Positions 45,433 to 53,944 of a stretch of 64,000 bases of DNA are shown here, piece after piece. The notes below the pieces were generated by a model that worked only from the letters and a program-made list of their open reading frames with translations, was not told the origin of the DNA and searched no databases. The stretch lies in contig CAKZON010000043.1 in NCBI GenBank assembly GCA_937136425.1, forward strand, positions 1 to 64,000, read 5' to 3'. The DNA comes from an uncultured Crocinitomix sp. GTDB taxonomy: Bacteria > Bacteroidota > Bacteroidia > Flavobacteriales_D > Crocinitomicaceae. Position 1 is the stretch's first letter; the number at the start of each line of letters is the position of its first letter. The position numbers were made by a program, and so were the translations under genes.

Positions 45433-46989
45433 ATGAAAAAATTAAAAGTAACAATAGCCTTAATGGTTATGTGTCTTACTGGAATAAGTCAAGTTGAATA
45501 TCAATATCTTGAATTCAATAATGTTAGAGCTCTCCTCTCAAATGGCGGAGTTTTCTTTAATGATCCCGACTTAGCAAATCCGGGATATGAAGTTCCAAAA
45601 GGGTCAGAAAATCATGGTATTTATTCAATGAGTTTTTGGTTTGGAGGAGAAGATGTTAATGGTCAATTAAAAATGGCAGCAACAACTTACGAACAAGAAG
45701 GTGATTTCTTTCCTGGAGCACTAACAGTGAGCGGATCCGCAGAGTTGCCTGAAGATGAGGAAGCAACAAAGCAAATTTATTCAATATCTCAAAGCCTGAT
45801 TGATGATCACATTGCTAATTATGACGAAGTAGGTTACGAGATGCCTGCAGTTATAGAGAATTGGCCAGCACATGGCGATTTAGCATATGATTTAGCATTT
45901 TATTTGGCTCCATTTCAAGATGTGGATGGTGATGGAATTTATGATCCTACTTCAGGAGATTATCCATTAATTAAAGGGGATAAAGCAGCTTATATGATTT
46001 TAAATGATAAAGGGGGCATTCATTCAAGTGGAGGAGATCCAATAGGGTTAGAGATACATCTCTTGTTTTATCAATACGCAACAGATGATTTCATAAATAA
46101 TAGCACTTTCGTGAATATGCGAATTATAAATAGAGGAACGCAAACATTATTTGATTTTCGTTCTGCTTGTTTTGTAGATGGCGATTTAGGAAACTCAGCT
46201 GATGATTATGTAGGCTTTAATGAAGATGCAGATGTAATGTACTGTTATAATGGTGCTCCAATTGATGGAGATTATGGAGAAAACCCACCTGCTATTGGTG
46301 TAACATTGTTAAATGAAGATGTAGCTAAGTTTACTTCAATTAGTGGTTCGCCTGGAGCAATGGGGACACCAAGCACAGCTGCAGACTATTATAGTTATAT
46401 GAAAGGCCGTTGGTTAGACGGTAGCTCTTTTACTTATGGAGGAAATGGTTACGGAGGAGAAGAAGAGACGGACTTCTTGTATAGTGGCTTGCCTACAACA
46501 GATTCATGGAACGAGGCAACAGAAGAAAACCCACCTGGTGAGCGTAAAATGATGATGAGTACGCAACACTCAGGAGGTGTTTTGTCTCCAGGTATGGAGT
46601 TGTGTTATGATTATGCAATTGTATATAGTGATGGAGAAGGGCATCTTGAAAATGCAACAAACGTTGTTGGCTTAGCAGAAGATGCAAAAGCGTTTTACTT
46701 AGCAGATGGAGAACCTTATTGCAATAATGTGGTATTAGGCCTTCCAGAAGGAAAGTCTGAGTTAGAATTTAGCATCTATCCAAATCCAACGAGTGGTGTG
46801 TTTACCATTCAAGCTCAAGGGGAATATTCGGCAACTATTTTTACACTTGATGGAAGAGTAGTTTATCAATCAAATCAATTGTCTGGAAATTCTGTAATTG
46901 AAACTGACTTTGCAAATGGAACGTATTTAGTAGTGTTGAAAGATGGTGATGATAATTATACCAATCAACTAATTGTAATTAATAAATAA
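45433..46989 (+). CDS. Secreted T9SS cargo protein, paralogue A
   Basis: 518 aa. A signal peptide starts at ATG 45433 (MKKLKVTIALMVMCLTGISQ). The body has YLEFNNVRALLSNGGVFFNDPD, SMSFWFGGEDVNGQLKMAA, a Ca-binding-like VDGDGIYDPTSGDYP and GDKAAYMILNDKGG. The last about 75 residues are a type A sorting domain (IYPNPTSGVFTIQ, NGTYLVVLKDGDDNYTNQLIVINK). No catalytic motif is recognised; the body is an uncharacterised family of Bacteroidota surface proteins. It is followed 13 bp later by a diverged copy of itself. Confidence 0.85.
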   Translation: MKKLKVTIALMVMCLTGISQVEYQYLEFNNVRALLSNGGVFFNDPDLANPGYEVPKGSENHGIYSMSFWFGGEDVNGQLKMAATTYEQEGDFFPGALTVSGSAELPEDEEATKQIYSISQSLIDDHIANYDEVGYEMPAVIENWPAHGDLAYDLAFYLAPFQDVDGDGIYDPTSGDYPLIKGDKAAYMILNDKGGIHSSGGDPIGLEIHLLFYQYATDDFINNSTFVNMRIINRGTQTLFDFRSACFVDGDLGNSADDYVGFNEDADVMYCYNGAPIDGDYGENPPAIGVTLLNEDVAKFTSISGSPGAMGTPSTAADYYSYMKGRWLDGSSFTYGGNGYGGEEETDFLYSGLPTTDSWNEATEENPPGERKMMMSTQHSGGVLSPGMELCYDYAIVYSDGEGHLENATNVVGLAEDAKAFYLADGEPYCNNVVLGLPEGKSELEFSIYPNPTSGVFTIQAQGEYSATIFTLDGRVVYQSNQLSGNSVIETDFANGTYLVVLKDGDDNYTNQLIVINK

Positions 46990-47002
46990 TAACCCAACTA
47001 TT

Positions 47003-48583
47003 ATGAAAAAATTGAATTTAGCAGTTTTATTTACTGCATGCGCGAGTTTATCCTATGGACAGTATTCGATAGACTCATTAGAAGGAAACAATACACGAGC
47101 AACAATTACAAATTACGGTGCCTTTTTTAATGATCCTGAATCTAGTCATGCAGGGTATGAGTTTCCAAAGAATTCCGATAATTATTTGATTTATTCGAAC
47201 AGTTTTTGGTTTGGAGCAAAAGACCCAAGTGGCAATTTAAAAATGTGTGCCACACTTTTTGGAGGAGAAGAATATAGAGATATTTATCGCGGAGCAATTA
47301 AAGATGACGGAACAGCAGAGGCACCTGATGAAGTGTTTGCTGGAGATATTTATATAGTGTCTCGTGCAGAGATTTTATTTCATGCGGCTAATTATGCAGC
47401 ATGGGATTATGATGCACCTGACGGAATAGCTAATTGGCCTGCTCATGGAAATGTGGATTTAGATTTAGCTGCAAATCTTGCTCCTTTTGCAGATTTGAAT
47501 GGGAATGGTTCTTATGAGCCTGAATTAGGTGAATATCCAGAAATTAGAGGGGATCATGCAGCGTATTTAATAATGAACGATATGGGAGGACCTCATTTAG
47601 GGTCTGGAGGAGATCCATTAGGGATTGAGGTTCATTTTATGTTCTATCAATACGAAGGAGACGGAGATATTAATAACACCACTTTTGTAAATACAAGAGT
47701 AATAAATCGTAGTTCAAATGATTATCCTGAATTTATTGTAGGAAATTTTATGGATGCGGATGTAGGATATGCAGGTGATGACTATATGGGGTGTGATTCA
47801 GCAAATAATATCATTTACATTTATAATGGTGATGTTTTGGATGAAGGAATGGGGGGAGCTCCTGGATATGGCGAAAACCCACCTGCAGTTGGAATAGTAA
47901 GTTTGAATCATGTGATGAATGTTGGAGGATATTATGATAATTCTGCAGGGCCTTATGGTGACCCAGCTAGTGCAAGTGATTATTGGAATTATTTGAATGC
48001 AACTTGGAAAAATGGGCTTCCTTTTCAATATGGAGGAAATGGACATACAACAGGATCTGGAATTCCATCCAATTATATGTTTGGAGGAACTACTTATCTT
48101 GATGGAGAAGAGGAGTGGAGTGAGATTAATGCCGGTAACCCTGCAGGGGATAGACGTGCATTTATGGCTTCTGAGGTAATTTCGTTAGGAGCAGGAGAAG
48201 TACGCTGTTTTGATTATGCTGTGATTACTAGTCAAGTAGGAGGTCATTTAGAAAATGCAGAAGCAATCATTCCTCAAGCGGCTGATGTAAAGGCTTTTTA
48301 TGATGATCAACCGAATACGTACTGTGATTTTACGTTGTCAGTTCCTGAATTGGCGAAGTCATTAGAGTTTGATGTATATCCTAATCCTTCAACAGGTGCA
48401 TTTTTTATACAAGCCGAGGGAGAATATACCGCAACAATTTGCAGTATTGATGGTCGTGTTGTTTATCAGTCGGGCCCATTATCTGGTAAATCTGATATTC
48501 AAACTGATTTGGCAAAAGGCACATATGTTGTTATTCTAAATCAAAACGGAGAATTGTATCCTACTAAAATTATAATCCGATAG
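47003..48583 (+). CDS. Secreted T9SS cargo protein, paralogue B
   Basis: 526 aa, same plan as the preceding gene: signal peptide, NNTRATITNYGAFFNDPES, SNSFWFGAKDPSGNLKMCA, PFADLNGNGSYEPELGEYP and HAAYLIMNDMGGPHLGSGGDPLGIEVHFMFYQYE. It ends in a sorting domain (DVYPNPSTGAFFIQAEGEYTAT, LAKGTYVVILNQ). Near-identical motif order shows tandem duplication with divergence. The role is unknown; the duplicated pair could form a surface complex or differ in ligand. Confidence 0.85.
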   Translation: MKKLNLAVLFTACASLSYGQYSIDSLEGNNTRATITNYGAFFNDPESSHAGYEFPKNSDNYLIYSNSFWFGAKDPSGNLKMCATLFGGEEYRDIYRGAIKDDGTAEAPDEVFAGDIYIVSRAEILFHAANYAAWDYDAPDGIANWPAHGNVDLDLAANLAPFADLNGNGSYEPELGEYPEIRGDHAAYLIMNDMGGPHLGSGGDPLGIEVHFMFYQYEGDGDINNTTFVNTRVINRSSNDYPEFIVGNFMDADVGYAGDDYMGCDSANNIIYIYNGDVLDEGMGGAPGYGENPPAVGIVSLNHVMNVGGYYDNSAGPYGDPASASDYWNYLNATWKNGLPFQYGGNGHTTGSGIPSNYMFGGTTYLDGEEEWSEINAGNPAGDRRAFMASEVISLGAGEVRCFDYAVITSQVGGHLENAEAIIPQAADVKAFYDDQPNTYCDFTLSVPELAKSLEFDVYPNPSTGAFFIQAEGEYTATICSIDGRVVYQSGPLSGKSDIQTDLAKGTYVVILNQNGELYPTKIIIR

Positions 48584-48602
48584 TAACCCTATGAAATAAA
48601 TT

Positions 48603-48640
48603 TAAAGGCGCAGCAGCAATGTTTGCGCCTTTATCTTTTC
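48603..48640 (+). terminator. Terminator after the T9SS paralogue pair
   Basis: TAAAGGCGCA (48603-48612) and TGCGCCTTTA (48624-48633) form a perfect 10-bp stem with an 11-base loop. The following U-tract is interrupted (tcttttc), so the signal is moderate. It closes the two-gene operon. Confidence 0.75.
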
Positions 48641-48695
48641 TCATAGTATTGGAAATTATTCATTTAACTGGTCGTTATCTTCTATTACTTTCTTT

Positions 48696-48703
48696 TAACT
48701 TTG
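48696..48703 (+). promoter_or_regulatory. -7 promoter element (TAACTTTG) of the MscS-family gene
   Basis: TAACTTTG matches TAnnTTTG, 27 bp before the ATG at 48731. The spacer between it and the ATG contains AAAAGGA, a weak ribosome-binding-like run. Confidence 0.5.
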
Positions 48704-48730
48704 TATGAATTTTAAAAGGAACAAGATCCC

Positions 48731-50113
48731 ATGATGACCGCAAACTCAATTGTTGAACCAGTTTTAATGGATGTTACGGCGCAAAATGCTGTTTCTGATT
48801 CTGCCGCAACAAGTTTTAATTCTAATAACGTTGTGTCAGCATTAGATTCTTTGCAATCAGAAGCATTAATTAATTGGACCAATGATACACTAAATAGTGT
48901 AGGTGTGCAAGGTGATGCGCAAATGTATGTTCGCACAATTTTATTGTTAACTGCAGCGGTTGGAATTAGTTTTGTTCTTTGGTGGGTGACTCGAAAAATA
49001 TTGATTGAGGTCATTCATAGAGTTGCTTATAAATCTAAAACCAAATGGGATGATTATTTGGTGAAAAATAAAGTTTTTTCAGCCATTGCACATTTAGTCC
49101 CGTTTTTGTTTTTGGACTTTATGATTCAAACCGTGTTCTCAAGCTTTCCACTAATAGCAGAGTTTTTAATTAGAGCTACGGATATTGCAATAATCATAAT
49201 TGTACTCTATGTTATTATTCGAACGTTAAATACCGCTAAGGATGTCTTAATTGAAAAACCAAGATTGAAAGATAAGCCAATCGAGTCTTATTTTCAATTG
49301 ACTAAGATTGTGTTTCGAGGATTATTTATTATCCTCATTATATCTGTCGCTTTTAAAATTGAACCATTAGTAATTTTAACCTCAATGGGAGCTTTAACAG
49401 CCATTTTAATATTGGTTTTTAAGGATACTATTCTTGGGTTTGTGGGGAGTATTCAGTTAGCTGCTAATGATATGGTTCGTATCGGAGATTGGATTACAAT
49501 GGAGAAGTATGGCGCTGATGGTGATGTAGTCGAAATCAATTTGGCAACTGTAAAGGTTCAAAACTTTGATAAAACAATTACGACTATTCCAACTTATTCA
49601 TTTATTTCTGATTCCTTTAAAAACTGGCGCGGAATGCTAGATTCTGATGGGAGAAGAATTGTGCGATCCATTCATATTAAAATTCATTCAATTAAATTTT
49701 GTTCACCTGATTTACTGAATAAAATAGGAGAGATTGAATTGATTCGAGATTATATCGATCAGAAAGAAGCAGAGATATTGGATTATAATAAAGAAAATGA
49801 AATCAATAAATCTGTTTTATTGAATGGCCGAAATCAAACAAATATTGGAATTTTCAGGTATTATATTCAGCAATATTTAGAGCAAAATCCAGCTATTAAT
49901 GATTCCATGACTTTAATGGTGCGCCAACTTGACCCTTCTGATAAAGGGGTGCCAATTCAGTTATATACCTTTACAAAAACGCATGATTGGGTTGAATATG
50001 AGCTAATCATGGCGGATATTTTTGATCACCTCTTGGCTGCGGTTCCATTTTTCGATTTAGAAGTGTTTGAACAACCGGCAGGTTCAGATATGAGAAAGCT
50101 CGCTCAGCAATAG
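48731..50113 (+). CDS. Mechanosensitive ion channel (MscS family, YbdG-like)
   Basis: 460 aa. An N-terminal extracytoplasmic tail of about 60 residues is followed by five hydrophobic helices. The MscS pore and beta domain follow: SMGALTAILILVFKDTILGFVGSIQLAANDMVRIGDWI, then KVQNFDKTITTIPTYSFISDSFKNW. Longer than E. coli MscS (286 aa) and close to the YbdG/MscM layout, with an extended C-terminal cytoplasmic domain. These channels open under membrane tension during osmotic downshock. Single-gene unit with its own promoter. Confidence 0.92.
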   Translation: MMTANSIVEPVLMDVTAQNAVSDSAATSFNSNNVVSALDSLQSEALINWTNDTLNSVGVQGDAQMYVRTILLLTAAVGISFVLWWVTRKILIEVIHRVAYKSKTKWDDYLVKNKVFSAIAHLVPFLFLDFMIQTVFSSFPLIAEFLIRATDIAIIIIVLYVIIRTLNTAKDVLIEKPRLKDKPIESYFQLTKIVFRGLFIILIISVAFKIEPLVILTSMGALTAILILVFKDTILGFVGSIQLAANDMVRIGDWITMEKYGADGDVVEINLATVKVQNFDKTITTIPTYSFISDSFKNWRGMLDSDGRRIVRSIHIKIHSIKFCSPDLLNKIGEIELIRDYIDQKEAEILDYNKENEINKSVLLNGRNQTNIGIFRYYIQQYLEQNPAINDSMTLMVRQLDPSDKGVPIQLYTFTKTHDWVEYELIMADIFDHLLAAVPFFDLEVFEQPAGSDMRKLAQQ

Positions 50114-50421
50114 TTATTGTTTTAACTTCTTGGTTAGTAGTTGTTTATTGTGCCTTTTTTAAGGTGGGCTGGATTTTTTTGCCTAATTCTAGGTGTAATT
50201 TCTGCTAAAACACTGTCAATTAGTGTGTAATAATTTTGCTTTTCTAGGTCTTTTATACGTTTAATTGAGTCGATTAATCTGTTTTCTTTGTGGTTAAGGG
50301 TATGAAGTTAGTTGTTCGTCGATAAAAATCAGGTGTTTATGGAATAATTTGTTACTTTAGTACTTGCTATTTGAGAAATAGTTTTTCTACGCTCCCTACT
50401 AAGTATAAAAACCTAAAGCGA
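50114..50421. other. Gene-free 308-bp spacer
   Basis: No ORF, RNA gene or strong terminator is visible. Small imperfect inverted repeats are present (ACACT...AGTGT near 50210-50226). The A/T-rich final 80 bp must contain the promoter of the next gene, but no clean TAnnTTTG element is found. Confidence 0.4.
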
Positions 50422-53400
50422 ATGAAAACTAAGCTTGTCATATTATCTATCGGTTGTTTTATCGTGTCAAATGCTAATGCCCAAACAATTTTTGCACGTT
50501 CAAACGGAGATTGGGATCAAACTACTGTATGGTCAACAATTGGAACAGGTGGCGCTTCTTGTGGTTGTACGCCTGGCGTTGGTGATGACGTTTTAATAGA
50601 TGGATTTGATGTTGATATTGATGCTGGAACAGGAGATGTTACAGTGAATAGTGTCAAAATTACAAATGCAGCCGGTTCAGATGTTCGTTTGCGCGTTCAA
50701 GCAGGGGCAACACTAACCGTAACAACAGATTTCGAAATTGAAAGTAATTCTGTAGGGAATGATGCAGAGTTAACCGTTGTTGGAACAGGATCAGGATTAG
50801 ATGTTTTAGACGATTTTTTGGCAGATCAAGACGCAGGTGATGATTTGTTGATTGACATAGACGACAATGCACAGGTTAATATTTCAGATGAAGCTAATTT
50901 TCTTCAAGATGGCGGAGATGATATGGAGCTTAACATGAATTTGAATTCAGGTACTCAGGCGCAGTGGAATGTTGCAGGAGATATGTTGGTTGACCATGAT
51001 GGAGGAGATGATATTCGGCTTTTAACTGATGATGCCTCAAGTCTTTTAAATGTTGATGGCGATCTCACTGTAAACATGAATGCTGGATTAGATGATGATA
51101 TGACTTTTAACCTTGATGGAGGTGATTTTGATATTGAAGGTGATATTATTGTTACAAGAACAGCAACAACAGGTTTTATTGTGGTGGATATGGATGGTGG
51201 AGACTTGGATTGCGATAATTTTATGGCAACTTCAAGCGGAACCTCATCTATTGGCGATATTAGAATTCAAATTGATGGTGCTTCTCAATTCACCTGTAAT
51301 TTTTTTGATGCCACAATTTCGGGTGGAGATGATCTGAGCTTAAGGATCAATGAAAACAACGGAACAACAGGGCAAATGAATGTCGATAATGATTTCACAG
51401 TTCAGGTAACTGGTGGTGATGATTTCGAAATGCTATTAGCACAGGACAATTCTCAGTTTAATGTATTAAATGATGTGGACATTACTTTTGCTGGTGGAGA
51501 TGATTTAGATTTATTTTTGGATAATGATGCCACTTGGGATATTGATGGAGACTTTACAATTGTTTCATCTGGAAATGGTTCGCAAGAAATTGATTTATCA
51601 GGAGGATCAGATGATCCAACAATAAGTGTTGGAGGGAGTTTTTCTTGGACAAACCAAACGGGTAATATTGATGTTTTGGTGGATTTAAATAGTGGAACGT
51701 TTTCAACTGTAAGTGATTTTTCTTTAATCAATGCGACAGGCGGAGATGATATCGATCTTCAGTTGGATGATGATGCTTTATTGTCAATTGGAGGGGATTT
51801 TACGGCTGAAATAACAGGAGGAGATGATATTCGAATTGGTTTAGGTGAAAATGTTGCTGCGAGTACGGCAGAGATTAATGTAGCTGGTGATGCCAATATC
51901 TTACTAACATCAAATGCTGCTCCAGCGCCAATTTGGTATGTTCGAGTTTTTGAAAATACACGATTCATTGTAGGAGATGATTTGGTTTTAACTACAGACT
52001 TTACAACGACAGGACTTTGTCTCTTTAGCGTTACAAATACCGCAGAACTTGTAGTTGCGGATAATATAGATTTAAACGCAATTGGCTCTGGCGAGCTAGA
52101 GGTGAGGTTAGATGATGATAGTTTTTTACGTATTGGAGGAAACTTTTTAAGAGGTGCAAGCCCTAATAATTTTGGTGAATTTGATGCAACTGATGATAAT
52201 GGTACGGTTGAATATATGGGATCTACCGCGCAAGTAATAGCTGAAGATGACGGAGGTGGGGGAGATAGTTTCCAATATATGAATTTAGAAATAGACAATT
52301 CGTTTGGAACTATACCTCAATTAACTTTAGAAGGTGATGTTACTGTTCGTGGTAATTTAACAATGAATGATGGAGTTGTTGCCTCTGATGTGACGGATAT
52401 TTTGATTGTAGGAAATGATGGAACTAGTTCAGGAGCATCTGATGATAGTTATGTAGATGGTTATATGCGGAAAGTTGGAAATGATGCTTTCACTTTTCCA
52501 ACGGGTGATGGAGGATTTTATGGGCCTATTGGAATTTCTGCTCCAACTGGAACAACGCACCAATTTGAGGCACAATACTTTTTAGTTCGACCAGATGATG
52601 ACGGATTTGATGAAACAAGTTTGGATGGTACTTTAGACCATATATCGATAGTTGAATATTGGAAGTTAAATCGTACTTCAGGAACATCAACACCGACGGT
52701 TACTTTATCTTGGGATTCTCCAAGAAGTGGTGGAGTCGTGAATGAAGCTGATTTACGATTTGCTCGCTGGGATGGCGCTGTTTGGCGTGATTTGGGCGCG
52801 GCTTCTGTTTCTGGTACACCAACGGCTGGAACACTTGATAATAGTGTTGGAATTACAGCTTATTCTGATTCAAATCCGTATACCCTAGGCACAATAGATG
52901 CTCTAAACCCATTACCAATTCAATTAACAGCATTTACAGCAACTTTGCAAAACGGTGTTGTGGCACTTAATTGGACTACAAAATCAGAAATCAACAATAA
53001 TTATTTCACATTAGAAAAAAGTACTGACGGAATTAATTGGACAGCGTTTGCTCAGGTTGATGCTGCAGGCAATAGCAGTGTTGAAATTAATTATCGTTAT
53101 GTAGATGAGGATCCTTATTTAGGCGTTTCTTATTATCGACTTAAGCAAACGGATTTTGATTTAACAGCAACCTATTTTGGTCCAATAGCTGTGCAGATGG
53201 TGGATGATTTATCAATATTTCCAAACCCCACTAGTGGGGTAGTATATATTGTTGGAGAATCAAATCCTGAACGTGTCCAATTGTTTAATTTGCAAGGGCA
53301 AAAAATTCCCATTCAATTTAGAGCTATTACTGGACGATTGCTTCTTGATACAAATGATTTAGCAAACGGAACATATTATCTCCAATTCGCTTCAGAAATT

Positions 53401-53424
53401 AAAAGATTAGTGGTTCAACATTAG
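50422..53424 (+). CDS. Acidic repeat-rich T9SS cargo, probable beta-solenoid
   Basis: 1000 aa. The signal peptide begins at ATG 50422 (MKTKLVILSIGCFIVSNANA), so an in-frame upstream start at 50371 is rejected. Residues about 30-600 are built of short modules with a GGDD (or AGDD) turn followed by alternating hydrophobic residues and acidic loops. Eight such motifs appear, 26-30 residues apart where consecutive. This is the pattern of a parallel beta-helix with acidic, possibly Ca-binding, turns. Residues about 830-910 resemble a fibronectin-like FN3 domain (PIQLTAFTATLQNGVVALNWTT). The end is a T9SS type A sorting domain (IFPNPTSGVVYIVGE, NGTYYLQFASEIKRLVVQH). Adhesion or matrix role inferred. 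Confidence 0.85.
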   Translation: MKTKLVILSIGCFIVSNANAQTIFARSNGDWDQTTVWSTIGTGGASCGCTPGVGDDVLIDGFDVDIDAGTGDVTVNSVKITNAAGSDVRLRVQAGATLTVTTDFEIESNSVGNDAELTVVGTGSGLDVLDDFLADQDAGDDLLIDIDDNAQVNISDEANFLQDGGDDMELNMNLNSGTQAQWNVAGDMLVDHDGGDDIRLLTDDASSLLNVDGDLTVNMNAGLDDDMTFNLDGGDFDIEGDIIVTRTATTGFIVVDMDGGDLDCDNFMATSSGTSSIGDIRIQIDGASQFTCNFFDATISGGDDLSLRINENNGTTGQMNVDNDFTVQVTGGDDFEMLLAQDNSQFNVLNDVDITFAGGDDLDLFLDNDATWDIDGDFTIVSSGNGSQEIDLSGGSDDPTISVGGSFSWTNQTGNIDVLVDLNSGTFSTVSDFSLINATGGDDIDLQLDDDALLSIGGDFTAEITGGDDIRIGLGENVAASTAEINVAGDANILLTSNAAPAPIWYVRVFENTRFIVGDDLVLTTDFTTTGLCLFSVTNTAELVVADNIDLNAIGSGELEVRLDDDSFLRIGGNFLRGASPNNFGEFDATDDNGTVEYMGSTAQVIAEDDGGGGDSFQYMNLEIDNSFGTIPQLTLEGDVTVRGNLTMNDGVVASDVTDILIVGNDGTSSGASDDSYVDGYMRKVGNDAFTFPTGDGGFYGPIGISAPTGTTHQFEAQYFLVRPDDDGFDETSLDGTLDHISIVEYWKLNRTSGTSTPTVTLSWDSPRSGGVVNEADLRFARWDGAVWRDLGAASVSGTPTAGTLDNSVGITAYSDSNPYTLGTIDALNPLPIQLTAFTATLQNGVVALNWTTKSEINNNYFTLEKSTDGINWTAFAQVDAAGNSSVEINYRYVDEDPYLGVSYYRLKQTDFDLTATYFGPIAVQMVDDLSIFPNPTSGVVYIVGESNPERVQLFNLQGQKIPIQFRAITGRLLLDTNDLANGTYYLQFASEIKRLVVQH
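50830..51850 (+). repeat. Degenerate tandem repeats coding GGDD modules
   Basis: In-frame coding repeats of about 78-90 bp recur with the core GGNGATGAT (Gly-Asp-Asp). Clear copies occur near 50836, 50912, 51000, 51321, 51411, 51492, 51738 and 51816. Spacings between neighbours are mostly 78-90 bp, with larger gaps where a module lacks the motif. The repeats are diverged at DNA level, so they are old rather than recently expanded. Confidence 0.65.
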
Positions 53425-53852
53425 CTTAACTTCGCTTGAAAAACAATTTCAGTTTGTTTTCCCCACTTGTATTTAGCATGATAAATTAGCGAGCCATTTT
53501 CTGTATAAATATAATGGTCACCTGTTTGAAAACTCATATCGAATTCTTTAGATTCATGAACTTGACCATTTTCAAAATAGGTAATAAAATCACCGTGTAC
53601 TTTGCCTTTGTAGAAATTTTTAGAAAGGGAAAGATTCCCATTACCATAGAAGTTTTCGCACAAGCCTGTAAAACCTTCTCGAGGTTCAGTTAAGTAGAAA
53701 TTATTATAAGGCAAATCAAATGCCAATTCATTGCAATCACAATATGTTACTTCTTCCTCTACAATTGGGGCTTGTGGTTCGTTTTCCGCTTCTCCACAAG
53801 CAATAATAAAAATTGAAAAAAGAATTATCACAAAAGAATGATGCATATACAT
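53421..53852 (-). CDS. Small lipoprotein with MORN-like repeats
   Basis: 143 aa with a lipobox (SIFIIAC; Cys at about residue 19) and an acidic linker, so it is a probable outer-membrane lipoprotein. Repeated YxNGxL/V units (FYGNGNLSLSKNFYKGKVHGDF, YFENGQVHESKEF, YTENGSLIYHAKYK) resemble MORN/YwqK-type antitoxin-like repeats. Function unknown. ATG 53852 or the ATG two codons later (53846) could be the start. The 3' end overlaps the convergent GGDD-repeat gene by four bases. Confidence 0.75.
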   Translation of the reverse strand: MYMHHSFVIILFSIFIIACGEAENEPQAPIVEEEVTYCDCNELAFDLPYNNFYLTEPREGFTGLCENFYGNGNLSLSKNFYKGKVHGDFITYFENGQVHESKEFDMSFQTGDHYIYTENGSLIYHAKYKWGKQTEIVFQAKLS

Positions 53853-53893
53853 ATTGGTTTTATAAAGGCTAAAGTTAAGGAATTCTTACGCAC

Positions 53894-53933
53894 AAAAAAA
53901 GAGGCTACTCCAATTAGAATAGCCTCTTTTTAT
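53894..53933 (-). terminator. Rho-independent terminator of the glycine-rich T9SS gene
   Basis: AAAAGAGGCTA (53897-53907) and TAGCCTCTTTT (53920-53930) form an 11-bp stem with additional inner pairing. On the minus strand it is followed by seven U, twelve bases after the stop at 53945. Confidence 0.88.
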
Positions 53934-53944
53934 AAAGTGATGAT

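Noticed and set aside
51759..52298. Minus-strand frames opposite the GGDD-repeat protein (also 51453-51731)
   Set aside because: Long open frames arise from the biased Gly/Asp codons on the plus strand; translations are Ser/Pro-rich and featureless.
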